The notes: generated from the letters alone by a model not told the origin. A DNA stretch of 64,000 bases from Isoptericola sp044389085 (GCF_044389085.1 NZ_JBIRXP010000005.1:306528-370527), one strand, 5' to 3'. Counted from the first letter of the stretch, positions 37,288 to 47,638 are shown. Numbers and translations: made by a program.

Positions 37288-38511
37288 TCACCGGAAGGCC
37301 TGGTGACCCGTCAGGTGCCGGCCGAGGATCAGGGTGTGCACCTCGTCGGTGCCCTCGTACGTGCGGACCGACTCGAGGTTGGCGGCGTGCCGCAGGGGCG
37401 AGTGCTCCAGCGTGATGCCGTCGCCGCCGAGGACGGTGCGGGCGGTCCGGGCCACCTCGATCGCGGACCGCACGTTCGCGAGCTTGCCCGCCGAGATCAT
37501 GTGCGGCTCGAGCCGGCCGGCGTCCTTGAGCCGCCCGAGCCGCAGCGCCAGGAGCTGGGCCCGCGACACCTCGAGGGCCATGTCGACGAGCTTCGCCTGC
37601 GTGAGCTGGAACGCGGCCAGCGGGCGGCCGAACTGGACCCGCTCCCCCGCGTGGCGCAGCGCCGCGGCCAGGCTGTCGCGCGCCGCCCCCGTCGCGCCCC
37701 ACGCGATGCCGTACCGGGCCTCCGCGAGGCAGGCGAACGGGCCCGCCAGGCCGGGGTGCTCCGGCAGGATCGCGTCCGCGGGCAGGCGGACGTCGTCGAG
37801 CACGACGTCGCACTGGACCGACGCGCGCAGCGACAGCTTCGGTTCGATGGGGGTCGCCGCGAACCCGGGCGTCGTCGTCGGGACGAGGAACCCCCGCACG
37901 CGCGGCCGGCCGTCGCCGGCCGGGTCGTCGGGGTCCACCGCCCTGGCCCAGACGACCGCGACGTGGGCCACGGAGGCGAGGCCGATCCACCGCTTGCGCC
38001 CGGACAGCACCCACTCGTCGCCCACCCGGGTCGCGGTCGTCGTCATCGAGGCCGGGTCGGAGCCCGCCGTGGGCTCGGTGAGCGCGAAGCAGCCGATCGT
38101 CTCGCCGGCGGCCATGCCGGGCAGCCAGCGCTCGCGCTGCGCGGGCGAGCCGTGCTTCGCGATCGCCGTCATCGCCAGCGAGCCCTGCACGGAGACGAAC
38201 GTCCGGATCCCGGAGTCGCCCGCCTCCAGCTCGGCCATCGCCAGCCCGTACTCGACGGCGGACCGGCCGGCGCAGCCGTGCCCGTGCAGGTGCATGCCGA
38301 GCAGGCCGGCCTCGGCGAGGTGCGGCACCAGGTCGAGCGGGAAGACACCGTCCGCGAACCAGCGTGCGACGTGCGGGCGGACGTGCTCGTCGACCAGCGC
38401 GCGCACCCGGTCGCGCGTCTCGCGCTCCGTCGGGCTCAGCTCGTCGTCGAGCGCCAGCAGGTCGAGCGGGTCCCCGTCGATCGGGTCGGGTCGGGCGTCG
38501 TCGCCGGTCAT
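37288..38511 (-). CDS. Acyl-CoA dehydrogenase, glutaryl-CoA dehydrogenase-like
   Basis: A 407-residue FAD flavoprotein. ETIGCFALTEPTAGSDPASM is the acyl-CoA dehydrogenase signature, VLSGRKRWIGLASVAHVAVVWAR the middle beta domain, RVQFGRPLAAFQLTQAKLVDM the second signature, and VRTYEGTDEVHTLILGR carries the catalytic Glu. The closest type is the glutaryl-CoA dehydrogenase branch, but the substrate is not certain. It lies 27 bases downstream of the GroES-like gene on the same strand and may be co-transcribed. Confidence 0.87.
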   Translation of the reverse strand: MTGDDARPDPIDGDPLDLLALDDELSPTERETRDRVRALVDEHVRPHVARWFADGVFPLDLVPHLAEAGLLGMHLHGHGCAGRSAVEYGLAMAELEAGDSGIRTFVSVQGSLAMTAIAKHGSPAQRERWLPGMAAGETIGCFALTEPTAGSDPASMTTTATRVGDEWVLSGRKRWIGLASVAHVAVVWARAVDPDDPAGDGRPRVRGFLVPTTTPGFAATPIEPKLSLRASVQCDVVLDDVRLPADAILPEHPGLAGPFACLAEARYGIAWGATGAARDSLAAALRHAGERVQFGRPLAAFQLTQAKLVDMALEVSRAQLLALRLGRLKDAGRLEPHMISAGKLANVRSAIEVARTARTVLGGDGITLEHSPLRHAANLESVRTYEGTDEVHTLILGRHLTGHQAFR

Positions 38512-38538
38512 GGGCCCTACTGTCTCAGAGGTGCGGTC

Positions 38539-38889
38539 TCAGAGGTACAGCCCCGTCGCGCCGGCCTCGTCCGCGGTCTCGGTGACGCCGTGCACGTCCC
38601 GCTCGCGCAGCAGCACGTAGTCCGTGCCGCCGAGGTCCACCTCGGCACGGTCCTCGGGGTCGTACAGCACGCGGTCGCCCACGGCGACCTGGCGCACGTG
38701 CTCGCCCTTCGCGACCACCTGGGCCCAGGCGAGCCGCTTGGCCCCGGCCGCGGTGGCGGGGATCACGAGGCCCGCCGTGGACTGCCGCTCGGCCGAGTCG
38801 ACCTCCGGCTCCACGAGCAGACGGTCGTGCAGCATGCGGATGGGCAGCGACTTGCTGTCGGGCGTGGTGCGGGGCGCGCGGTCGGTCAC
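38539..38889 (-). CDS. GroES-like co-chaperonin family protein
   Basis: A 116-residue protein with the Cpn10 fold: PIRMLHDRLLVEPEVDSAERQSTAGLVIP, then AWAQVVAKGEHVRQVAVGDRVLYDPEDRAEVDLGGTDYVLLRERDVHGV. It differs from the main GroES in having a longer N-terminus and a diverged mobile loop, and no groEL is adjacent. It is probably a secondary co-chaperonin homologue whose partner is unknown. The GTG start has TAGCGT 6 bases upstream. Confidence 0.8.
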   Translation of the reverse strand: MTDRAPRTTPDSKSLPIRMLHDRLLVEPEVDSAERQSTAGLVIPATAAGAKRLAWAQVVAKGEHVRQVAVGDRVLYDPEDRAEVDLGGTDYVLLRERDVHGVTETADEAGATGLYL

Positions 38890-38895
38890 GGCTCA

Positions 38896-38901
38896 ACGCT
38901 A
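38896..38901 (-). promoter_or_regulatory. Leaderless -10 element of the GroES-like gene
   Basis: On the minus strand TAGCGT lies 6 bases before the GTG at 38889. It shares the intergenic region with the divergent peroxiredoxin gene, which has its own TACGCT at 38917-38922. Confidence 0.5.
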
Positions 38902-38988
38902 GACGACGCAGGCGTCTACGCTCGACGCCGAGGCGGGCGGCCCGGACCGACCCCGCCCGCACCACAGCCACCACACCAAGGAGTGCCC

Positions 38989-39495
38989 GTGACCCGCCTC
39001 GCCGTCGGCGACACCGCCCCCGCCCTCGAGCTGCCCGCCGTCCTGCCCGACCCCACCGGCACCGGCCACACCACCGGCACCTTCTCGCTGGCCGACGCGC
39101 TCGCCGAGCCGGGCCGCAAGGGCGTCGTCGTGTACTTCTACCCGGCCGCGATGACGCCGGGCTGCACCACCGAGGCGTGCGACTTCCGCGACTCCCTCGC
39201 CTCGCTCCAGGGCGCCGGGTACGCCGTCGTCGGCGTCTCCCCCGACGGCGTGGACAAGCTCGCGAAGTTCGCCGAGCGCGACGCCCTGACGTTCCCCCTC
39301 CTCGCCGACACCGAGCACGAGGCCCTCGAGGCGTGGGGGGCCTGGGGCGAGAAGAAGAACTACGGCAAGACGTACGTGGGCGTCATCCGCTCCACCGTCG
39401 TCGTCGACCCCGACGGCAAGGTCTCCGTGGCGCAGTACAACGTCAAGGCCACCGGCCACGTCGCGCGGGTGCGCAAGACGCTCGGCCTGGACTGA
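38989..39495 (+). CDS. bcp: Thioredoxin-dependent peroxiredoxin, Bcp/PrxQ type
   Basis: A 168-residue thiol peroxidase that reduces hydroperoxides. The active site YFYPAAMTPGCTTEACDFRD holds the peroxidatic Cys and, five residues on, the resolving Cys of the PrxQ alpha-2 type. GKTYVGVIRSTVVVDPDGKV is the typical later segment. AAGGAG lies 5 bases before the GTG start. The thioredoxin gene at 39667 could supply its reductant. Confidence 0.92.
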   Translation: MTRLAVGDTAPALELPAVLPDPTGTGHTTGTFSLADALAEPGRKGVVVYFYPAAMTPGCTTEACDFRDSLASLQGAGYAVVGVSPDGVDKLAKFAERDALTFPLLADTEHEALEAWGAWGEKKNYGKTYVGVIRSTVVVDPDGKVSVAQYNVKATGHVARVRKTLGLD

Positions 39496-39517
39496 CGTCG
39501 CTAGACTTCCGCTGCAC

Positions 39518-39598
39518 GCGCGGGTGGTGGAATGGCAGACACGCTGGTTTTAGGTACCAGTGTCTTCGGACGTGCGGGTTCGAGTCCCGCCCCGCGCA
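39518..39598 (+). tRNA. tRNA-Leu (TAG)
   Basis: A class II tRNA: acceptor GCGCGGG pairs with CCCGCGC, the anticodon stem CTGGT/ACCAG encloses TTTAGGT (TAG, reading CTA), and a variable arm (TGTCTTCGGACG) precedes the T arm GCGGG TTCGAGT CCCGC. CCA is not fully encoded. TAGACT at 39502-39507 is the likely -10 element. Confidence 0.94.
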
Positions 39599-39607
39599 CC
39601 GAGAACG

Positions 39608-39644
39608 ACGACGGCCGCCCCGGGGATCCCGGGGCGGCCGTCGT
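39608..39644. terminator. Bidirectional terminator between tRNA-Leu and trxA
   Basis: ACGACGGCCGCCCC pairs perfectly with GGGGCGGCCGTCGT around a short GC core. It serves the converging tRNA-Leu and thioredoxin genes. Confidence 0.85.
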
Positions 39645-39666
39645 GCGTCGTGCCGGCGTCGCGGCG

Positions 39667-40044
39667 TCAGGCCTGCGGCGCGCCGTCGTTCGCTGCGGCG
39701 ATCTGGGCGCGCACGTCGTCCATGTCGAGCCCCTTGACGGCCTCGACGACCTGCTTGAGCGCGGGCGCGGGCAGCGCGCCGGCCTGGTTGAAGACGAGGA
39801 CGCCCTCGCGGAACGCCATGAGCGTCGGGATGGCGCTCACGCCCGCGGCGGCGGCGATGCGCTGGTGCGCCTCGGTGTCGATCTTGGCGTGCACGACGTC
39901 CGCGTTCTCCTCGGACGAGGCCTCGAAGACGGGTGCGAACTGCTTGCACGGGCCGCACCATTCGGCCCAGAAGTCGACCAGCACGATGTCGTTGTCGGTG
40001 ACGGTCTTCTCGAACGTGTCGTCGGTGAGCTCGACGGTGGCCAT
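39667..40044 (-). CDS. trxA: Thioredoxin
   Basis: A 125-residue thioredoxin with the active site FWAEWCGPCKQFAP and the cis-Pro segment GVSAIPTLMAFREG. A C-terminal extension of about 18 residues (GLDMDDVRAQIAAANDGAPQA) goes beyond the standard fold, as in many actinobacteria. GGAAGGA lies a few bases before the ATG. It is a general cytosolic disulfide reductant. Confidence 0.92.
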   Translation of the reverse strand: MATVELTDDTFEKTVTDNDIVLVDFWAEWCGPCKQFAPVFEASSEENADVVHAKIDTEAHQRIAAAAGVSAIPTLMAFREGVLVFNQAGALPAPALKQVVEAVKGLDMDDVRAQIAAANDGAPQA

Positions 40045-40155
40045 GGGTGTCCTTCCGATGGGGGTCTTCTGGGCACAGCATCGGCGCCGCTCCCAGTATT
40101 CCCGCCGCGGCCTGCCCACGCGCTGGCGCGCCGTCCGGGCTGGTAGAAACGACGT

Positions 40156-40728
40156 GTGACGGACACGGCCGAGTTTCCCCCCGACGACGAGTTCTACCGC
40201 GACGAGCCGCAGCCCGCGGGCTGGCTCAGCCCGGAGGACCTGGCCGCCGTGCGGGCGCAGCTCCCCCTCGTCTACGTGGACGCCGTGCCGGTGCGCGTGG
40301 ACGACTCCGGCGACGTCGTGGCCGTGGGCCTGCTGCTGCGCGTCACGCCGCTCGGCACGATGACGCGCGCGCTCGTCTCCGGTCGCGTGCTCTACCACGA
40401 GCGGGTGCGCGACGCCCTGCTGCGGCACATCGAGAAGGACCTCGGCCCGGTCGCGCTGCCGCAGGTCCCCGCGTCGCCGCAGCCGTTCACGGTGGCGGAG
40501 TACTTCCCCACCCCCGGCATCACGCCGTACCACGACCCCCGCCAGCACGCCGTGTCCCTTGCGTACGTGGTGCCCGTGACGGGCGACTGCCGCCCGCAGC
40601 AGGACGCGCTGGACCTCGCGTGGCTCACCCCCGAGGAGGCGTGCAGCGACACCGTCCAGGCCGAGATGATCCACGGCCAGGGCACCATCGTGAAGCAGGC
40701 GATGGCGTGGGTGGGCCGCCTGTCGTGA
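40156..40728 (+). CDS. NUDIX-like protein of the DUF4916 type
   Basis: A 190-residue protein. The core VYVDAVPVRVDDSGDVVAVGLLLRV is a NUDIX-fold strand set, but the canonical GX5EX7REUXEEXGU box is not evident, so hydrolase activity is doubtful. TVAEYFPTPGITPYHDPRQHAVSLAYVVPV is typical of this actinobacterial family. TAGAAA lies 6 bases before the GTG. The next gene's GTG overlaps its stop. Confidence 0.7.
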   Translation: MTDTAEFPPDDEFYRDEPQPAGWLSPEDLAAVRAQLPLVYVDAVPVRVDDSGDVVAVGLLLRVTPLGTMTRALVSGRVLYHERVRDALLRHIEKDLGPVALPQVPASPQPFTVAEYFPTPGITPYHDPRQHAVSLAYVVPVTGDCRPQQDALDLAWLTPEEACSDTVQAEMIHGQGTIVKQAMAWVGRLS

Positions 40729-41369
40729 GCCGGCGGGCGGCGGCTGCGGCGCACCTGCTCGTCGCGGTCCCCGCGCTCGGCGGGGTGCTCATGGAGCTCG
40801 TGATCGCGCTGGTCGACGGGCCGGGCGCGGCGGGCAGCACGGCCGAACGGCTGGTCCGCCTGTTCTCGTACTTCACGATCCTGTCGAACCTCGGGATCGG
40901 CGTCGTGTCCGTGCTCCTGGCTCTCGACCCGGAGCGCGACGGGCCTCTGCTGCGGGTGGCGCACCTCGACGCGCTGCTGTGCATCGTCGTCACCGGCGTC
41001 GTCTCCAACACCGTCCTGGCGGGCACCGTGACCGGCCTCACCCAGGCGGGGCAGCTGTCCAACGTGCTGCTGCACATGGCGTCGCCCCTGCTCGCCGTCG
41101 TCGTGTGGCTGCTGGCGGGCCCACGACCGCGCGTGGACGCACGCACGGTCGGCTGGTCCGTCGTCGGCCCGCTCGCATGGATCGGGTACACGTTCGCCCG
41201 AGGGGCCGTCGTCGGCTGGTACCCGTACCCGTTCCTCGACGTCGGAGAGCTGGGCCTGGCCCGCGCCCTCGTCAACGCCGGGCTCGTCGCGGCGATGTTC
41301 CTCCTGCTCGCCCTCGCCGCGCGCTGGGCGGACCGCCGGCTGCCCGCTGCTCCGCCGGTCGGGCGATGA
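40725..41369 (+). CDS. Pr6Pr-type six-helix membrane protein
   Basis: A 214-residue integral membrane protein with six predicted helices. FSYFTILSNLGIGVVSVLLA and SNVLLHMASPLLAVVVWLLAGPR, with a later GWYPYPFLDV, match the Pr6Pr/FAR-17a-like family of unknown function in actinobacteria. The GTG start overlaps the preceding stop (GTGA), so it is translationally coupled to the NUDIX-like gene. Confidence 0.78.
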   Translation: MSRRAAAAAHLLVAVPALGGVLMELVIALVDGPGAAGSTAERLVRLFSYFTILSNLGIGVVSVLLALDPERDGPLLRVAHLDALLCIVVTGVVSNTVLAGTVTGLTQAGQLSNVLLHMASPLLAVVVWLLAGPRPRVDARTVGWSVVGPLAWIGYTFARGAVVGWYPYPFLDVGELGLARALVNAGLVAAMFLLLALAARWADRRLPAAPPVGR

Positions 41370-41433
41370 GTTCCCGGTCCTGAGCCGGTCCCACCCCGCA
41401 CGGTGCACGGGCGCTGAGGACTGGAGGACACGC

Positions 41434-41991
41434 ATGGGACGGCTCATCTACTCGATGATCACCTCGCTCGACGGCTACGCCGTCGCGGCCGAGGGCAGCC
41501 TCGGCAGCGCGGCGGAGGACCCGGAGGTGCACACGTTCGTGGGCGACGCGTTCCGCGACGTCGGCACGTACCTCTACGGGCGACGGATGTACGAGACGAT
41601 GACCTACTGGGAGACCGCCGACGCCGACCCGGACCTGCCCCCGCACATCGCGCAGTACGCCCGCGACTGGCAGGCGACCGACAAGGTCGTGTACTCGACG
41701 ACGCTCAAGGAGGTCTCGAGCGCGCGGACCCGGATCGAGCGGACCTTCGACCCGGAGGCGGTCCGCCGGCTCAAGGCCGAGTCCGACCACGACCTCACGG
41801 TCGACGGCCCGACCCTCGCCGCGCAGGCGATCCGGGCCGGCCTGGTCGACGAGTACCACCTGTTCGTCACCACGAGCGTCGTGGGCGGCGGCATCCGGTT
41901 CTTCCCCGACGACGTGCGGCTGGACCTCGACCTGGTCGAGGAGCACTCCTTCACCAACGGCCTGATCTCCGCGCGCTACCGGACCCGCTGA
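41434..41991 (+). CDS. Dihydrofolate-reductase-fold protein (RibD C-terminal family)
   Basis: A 185-residue protein. MGRLIYSMITSLDGYAVAAEG, LYGRRMYETMTYWE and LVDEYHLFVTTSVVGGGIRFF are the family landmarks. These stand-alone reductase-like proteins bind NADPH but their substrates are mostly unknown; it should not be called folA. TGGAGG lies 5 bases upstream of the ATG. It converges on the SNF2 helicase gene. Confidence 0.85.
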   Translation: MGRLIYSMITSLDGYAVAAEGSLGSAAEDPEVHTFVGDAFRDVGTYLYGRRMYETMTYWETADADPDLPPHIAQYARDWQATDKVVYSTTLKEVSSARTRIERTFDPEAVRRLKAESDHDLTVDGPTLAAQAIRAGLVDEYHLFVTTSVVGGGIRFFPDDVRLDLDLVEEHSFTNGLISARYRTR

Positions 41992-42007
41992 GGCGCCTCG
42001 GGACCGC

Positions 42008-44257
42008 TCACCCGCCGGCGGCCTGCGGCTCCAGACCTTCCCACCACGGCCCGTACCCGAGCCGTGCCTGCTCCCAGGCCACGACGTCGCGCGCGAGCGA
42101 TGCCTCGGTCACGTCCACCGCGGCCACCGCGGCGGCAGCCACGCTCGACGTGCGCACGTAGTCGTCGAACACCCGCTGCTTGCCGGCCAGCAGGTCCACG
42201 ACCCGCTCGTCCACGCCGTCCTCCGCGAGCAGCCGGTGCGCGTGCACCGCCCGGACCTGACCCATGCGGTGCAGCCGTGCGACCGCCTGCTCCTCGGCCG
42301 CCGGGGTGAGCTGCGGCTCGCACAGCACCACGACACTGGCTGCCTGCAGGTTGAGCCCGGTGCCCCCCACGGAGATCTGGGCCACCAGCACTGCGCCGCC
42401 GTCGTCGGCGGCGAACTCGTCGACGAGCCCTTGCCGCTCGGCGACGGGCACGTCACCGCTCAGCGGGCCGTGCACGCGGGCGCCGCGGGCCGCCAGGGTC
42501 GCGGCCACGGTGTCCAGCACGGCGCGGAAGTAGGAGAAGACGACGACGCTGCGGCCCTCGTCCCGCGCCTCGCCCACGATCTCGACCAGGCGGGCGAGCT
42601 TGGCGCAGGCGGCGAGGTCGCCGTCGCCGCCCGACGCCCAGGCCGCCTGCCGCATCGCCATGAGGTTCCCCGCCGCGACCGCCTCGCGGTAGGCGCGGTC
42701 GTCCGCGCGGGTGAGGTCCACCCAGCTGTCGGCGGCGATGACCCCGGGGAGCTCGACCAGCACGTCCTCCTGGTTGCGCCGCAGGTAGACGGGCGCCACG
42801 GCGCGCCGGAACGCGTCCGGGCCGAGCAGCCCCAGGTGCGACGGGAGGTGCTCGACGAGCTCCGGCTGGAGCACGCGCACGAGCTCGAGGAAGTCCTCGA
42901 GGCGGTTGTCCATGGGCGTACCCGTGAGGAACAGCACCCGCCACACGAGACGGGCCCAGCGGCCCACCGCCCGCGCCCGCCGGGTGCGCGGGTTCTTCAC
43001 GTAGTGGGCCTCGTCGACGACCACGAGGCCGACCTCGCTCACGTCGGTCGGCACGGCGGGAAGGCCCTCGAAGCTGGTCAGCCCGACGCCGCCTTCCGCC
43101 GCCCACGCGGCCAGGGCGGCGTCCCGCCCTTCTCCGTGCAGCCGGTGCGCCGTGAGCGTGGTGCGGTGCTCCACCTCGCGCGCCCAGTTCGCGAGCAGGC
43201 TCGCGGGGCAGACCACGAGGAACCGGCGCTCTCCGGACGCCGCCAGGTCTGCCATCACCGCGAGCGCCTGCACGGTCTTGCCGAGCCCCATCTCGTCGCC
43301 GAGGAGCGCCCGGCCCTGGTTGAGCGCGAACCGGGCTCCGAACTCCTGGTACCCGCGCAAGGACACCCGCATCGCCGCGAGGTCGAGGGGCCGCGCTCCG
43401 ACGCGGTCGACGAGGTCCTGCGGCAGGAGGCCCCGCGCGGCGAGCGCGTCGTGCGCCTGCGGCACGATGGCGACCAGCGTCGTGTAGTACTCGGCGGAGC
43501 GCCGTTCGAAGTCGGCGGCGAGGTCGAGCACGTCGGGGTCCGGCTCCCGGACGGCGCTGCCGAGCGTGTCGAGCGTCGCAGGCAAGTCCGCGACGATGCG
43601 CGAGGCGTCCCACGCCTGCAGCGACGCGAGGGCCGCAGTCGTCGTGCGGCGCGTTGCGGGCCGGGCCACCCACAGGCGGACGGCGTGCCGGGCGCGCCGC
43701 GCCGCGGGCAGCGCGGCCGTGACCGTCGCGGCGTAGTCGGTCAGGGCGGTGCGGTGCGGCTCGACGATCGGTCGCAGCCGCATCACCCGGTGGAGCAGCG
43801 CGAGGAGCCGGTCGGCGCCCTGCGGCGTCGGGAGCCCGGCCCGGTCGATCCCGATGCGCAGCGGCCTCAGTCCCGCCGCGGCGCCCGCCAGCTGCGCGAT
43901 GGCCGCCACCACCCCGCGCGCCGTGGTGTCGCCGACGCCGGGCAGGGCCGCGAGGGCCGTCGAGTCGGCGTCGAGCAGGTCTGCGGCGGTCAGGAACCCC
44001 GCCGCCTGGACGGCCGCGATGCGGAGGTTGCGCTCGGTCATCTCGCCCAGCCGGGCGGTGTCGATGCCGGCGAGCTCCTCGCGCACCCGCCGCCGCTCGT
44101 CGTCGTGCACCCACGTGGCGACGGCGACGACCACCCCGTCGAGGTGGTCGAGCACGGCCTGGGCCTCTGCCGCAAGGCCCGCGTGCCGGTCGACGAGCGC
44201 GCGTGCCGCCCGCCCCGGCTCGACCGGGGCGGCGGGGAGGATCGGGTCGGCGGCCAC
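42008..44257 (-). CDS. SNF2-family DNA translocase/helicase
   Basis: A 749-residue protein. Residues about 1-300 hold a helix-hairpin-helix-like element (ALPGVGDTTARGVVAAIAQ). The SNF2 motor follows: LRGYQEFGARFALNQGRALLGDEMGLGKTVQAL (motifs Q and I), VVDEAHYVKN (II, DEAH), LFLTGTPMDN (III), and in the second lobe VVVFSYFRAVLDT, VLVAQISVGGTGLNLQAA and EQAVARLHRMGQ (VI). It probably remodels protein-DNA complexes. GTG at 44257 is preferred because TACCCT lies 6 bases upstream; a GTG 6 codons earlier is the alternative. Confidence 0.85.
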   Translation of the reverse strand: MAADPILPAAPVEPGRAARALVDRHAGLAAEAQAVLDHLDGVVVAVATWVHDDERRRVREELAGIDTARLGEMTERNLRIAAVQAAGFLTAADLLDADSTALAALPGVGDTTARGVVAAIAQLAGAAAGLRPLRIGIDRAGLPTPQGADRLLALLHRVMRLRPIVEPHRTALTDYAATVTAALPAARRARHAVRLWVARPATRRTTTAALASLQAWDASRIVADLPATLDTLGSAVREPDPDVLDLAADFERRSAEYYTTLVAIVPQAHDALAARGLLPQDLVDRVGARPLDLAAMRVSLRGYQEFGARFALNQGRALLGDEMGLGKTVQALAVMADLAASGERRFLVVCPASLLANWAREVEHRTTLTAHRLHGEGRDAALAAWAAEGGVGLTSFEGLPAVPTDVSEVGLVVVDEAHYVKNPRTRRARAVGRWARLVWRVLFLTGTPMDNRLEDFLELVRVLQPELVEHLPSHLGLLGPDAFRRAVAPVYLRRNQEDVLVELPGVIAADSWVDLTRADDRAYREAVAAGNLMAMRQAAWASGGDGDLAACAKLARLVEIVGEARDEGRSVVVFSYFRAVLDTVAATLAARGARVHGPLSGDVPVAERQGLVDEFAADDGGAVLVAQISVGGTGLNLQAASVVVLCEPQLTPAAEEQAVARLHRMGQVRAVHAHRLLAEDGVDERVVDLLAGKQRVFDDYVRTSSVAAAAVAAVDVTEASLARDVVAWEQARLGYGPWWEGLEPQAAGG

Positions 44258-44263
44258 GCGCCG

Positions 44264-44269
44264 AGGGTA
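44264..44269 (-). promoter_or_regulatory. Leaderless -10 element of the SNF2 gene
   Basis: On the minus strand TACCCT lies 6 bases (CGGCGC) before the GTG at 44257. This spacing decides the start choice over the upstream GTG at 44275. Confidence 0.5.
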
Positions 44270-44417
44270 GGGCACCAGGGCGCTCGTCGCGCCGGACGTG
44301 CAGTGTCGACGCCGCGCGCCGTCGGCCCACGTGAGCTGCCGTGTCTGGCAAGGGGTGGAGCGGGAGGCGCGATCCAGGCGAGGGCGAGACGCCGGCGCGA
44401 CGGGCGGCGACCGAACG

Positions 44418-46082
<1,665 letters not shown>

Positions 46083-46088
46083 CGGACA

Positions 46089-46094
46089 ACCCTA
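46089..46094 (-). promoter_or_regulatory. Leaderless -10 element of the ABC-F gene
   Basis: On the minus strand TAGGGT lies 6 bases before the GTG at 46082. It is back to back with the rph -10 element 13 bases away, so the two -35 regions overlap the opposing promoter. Confidence 0.55.
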
Positions 46095-46107
46095 CGTGCG
46101 GCTCGCA

Positions 46108-46113
46108 TAGGGT
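46108..46113 (+). promoter_or_regulatory. Leaderless -10 element of rph
   Basis: TAGGGT lies 6 bases (GGCCGC) before the rph ATG at 46120, with no ribosome site. Confidence 0.6.
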
Positions 46114-46119
46114 GGCCGC

Positions 46120-46875
46120 ATGACTTCCCCCGCTTCCGAGGCCGCCCTGCGCGCCGACGGCCGCACGCCCGACCAGCTCCGCCCGGTGACGATCACGCGC
46201 GGCTGGACCCAGAACGCCGAGGGCTCCGTGCTGGTGGAGTTCGGCAACACCCGCGTGCTGTGCACGGCGTCGTTCACCGAGGGCGTGCCGCGCTGGAAGA
46301 AGGGCTCGGGCGAGGGCTGGGTCACCGCCGAGTACGCGATGCTTCCCCGCGCGACCAACGAGCGCAGCCAGCGCGAGTCGGTCAAGGGCAAGATCGGCGG
46401 CCGCACGCACGAGATCTCGCGGCTCATCGGCCGTGCGCTGCGCGCCGTCGTCGACGTCACCGCGCTCGGCGAGAACACGATCGTCCTCGACTGCGACGTC
46501 CTGCAGGCCGACGGCGGCACGCGCACCGCGGCGATCACGGGCGCGTACGTGGCGCTCGCCGACGCCGCCGCGTGGGGCACCCGGCACGGCCACGTCACGG
46601 GCGGCAAGCAGGTGCTGACCGACTCGGTCGCAGCCGTGAGCGTCGGCATCATCGACGGCACCCCCATGCTCGACCTGCCCTACGTCGAGGACGTGCGGGC
46701 CGAGACGGACATGAACGTCGTGACGACCGGGGCCGGCACGTTCGTCGAGGTCCAGGGCACCGCGGAGCACGCGCCGTTCGACCGCGCCGAGCTGGACGCC
46801 CTGCTGGACCTTGCCGTCGCGGGCACCGCCGAGCTCACCGAGATCCAGCGCGCCGCGCTGGCGCAGGAGCTGTGA
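46120..46875 (+). CDS. rph: Ribonuclease PH
   Basis: A 251-residue phosphorolytic 3'-5' exoribonuclease that trims tRNA 3' ends. RPVTITRGWTQNAEGSVLVEFGNTRVLCTASF, GWVTAEYAMLPRATNERSQRES and LDCDVLQADGGTRTAAITGAYVAL are intact catalytic and phosphate-binding segments. The rdgB gene starts 2 bases after its stop codon, a standard actinobacterial pair. Confidence 0.96.
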   Translation: MTSPASEAALRADGRTPDQLRPVTITRGWTQNAEGSVLVEFGNTRVLCTASFTEGVPRWKKGSGEGWVTAEYAMLPRATNERSQRESVKGKIGGRTHEISRLIGRALRAVVDVTALGENTIVLDCDVLQADGGTRTAAITGAYVALADAAAWGTRHGHVTGGKQVLTDSVAAVSVGIIDGTPMLDLPYVEDVRAETDMNVVTTGAGTFVEVQGTAEHAPFDRAELDALLDLAVAGTAELTEIQRAALAQEL

Positions 46876-46877
46876 CG

Positions 46878-47564
46878 ATGACCGACGCGACGACCGCCGC
46901 CGCGGGGGTCACCGTCCCGGCCGGCGCTCGCCTGGTCCTGGCCACGCACAACCGCAAGAAGCTCGTGGAGCTGCGCGCGATCCTGCGCGACCAGCCCGGC
47001 CTCGACGCCCTGCCCGACGACGCCGTCGTCACCGCGAGCGACGTCGGCGCGCCCGAGCCGGTCGAGGACGGCGTCTCGTTCGTCGAGAACGCGCTCATCA
47101 AGGCGCGCGCCCTGTCCCGTGCCACGGGCCTGCCGGCCGTCGCGGACGACTCGGGCCTGAGCGTCGACGTCATGGGTGGCGCACCCGGCATCTTCTCGGC
47201 GCGCTGGGCGGGACGGCACGGAGACGACGTCGCGAACCTCGAGCTGCTGCTCGCGCAGCTGTCGGACGTGCGCGACGAGCACCGCGCGGCCGCCTTCGTC
47301 TGCGCGGCGGCGCTCGTGACACCGGACGGCCGCGAGGAGGTCTGCCTCGGCGAGATGCCCGGCACGCTGGTGCGCGAGCCGCGCGGGGACAACGGCTTCG
47401 GGTACGACCCGATCCACGTGCCCGTCGAGCAGGCGCCCGACGCCGACGGCACGCCCGGCACCCGGACGTCGTCGGAGCTCGAGCCCGCGGAGAAGAACGC
47501 CATCAGCCACCGCGGCAAGGCGTTCCGCGCCCTCGCCCCGGCGGTCGCGGAGGCTCTCGCCTGA
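46878..47564 (+). CDS. rdgB: Non-canonical purine NTP pyrophosphatase (RdgB/HAM1)
   Basis: A 228-residue enzyme that hydrolyses dITP and XTP to monophosphates. LVLATHNRKKLVELRAIL, SFVENALIKARALSRATGLPAVADDSGLSVD, GIFSARWAG and GFGYDPIHVP are family motifs, and AEKNAISHRGKAFR closes the active site. Start at the ATG 46878, because AGGAG inside rph lies 8 bases upstream; a GTG at 46872 is too close to it. The length is slightly above average because of an N-terminal extension and a short insertion after VPVEQ. Confidence 0.94.
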   Translation: MTDATTAAAGVTVPAGARLVLATHNRKKLVELRAILRDQPGLDALPDDAVVTASDVGAPEPVEDGVSFVENALIKARALSRATGLPAVADDSGLSVDVMGGAPGIFSARWAGRHGDDVANLELLLAQLSDVRDEHRAAAFVCAAALVTPDGREEVCLGEMPGTLVREPRGDNGFGYDPIHVPVEQAPDADGTPGTRTSSELEPAEKNAISHRGKAFRALAPAVAEALA

Positions 47565-47576
47565 TCACCGAGTCGC

Positions 47577-47634
47577 TGTGAGCGTGATCCTGGCCCTGTT
47601 TCGAGTCCGAGACAGGGCCAGAATCACACTCACA
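47577..47634. terminator. 58-base perfect-symmetry palindrome between converging genes
   Basis: Two 28-base arms meet at 47605-47606. The left arm starts TGTGAGCGTGATCCTGGCCC and the right arm ends GGCCAGAATCACACTCACA. The few mismatches are mostly transitions that keep G-U pairing in RNA. It starts 13 bases beyond the rdgB stop and ends 5 bases before the DUF3054 stop, so it fits a bidirectional terminator. Its length and A/T content are unlike the other terminators in the window. Confidence 0.8.
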
Positions 47635-47638
47635 ACGC

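Noticed and set aside
40156..40728. Functional NUDIX hydrolase
   Set aside because: The canonical NUDIX box with its Glu residues is not visible; only the fold-level family is kept.
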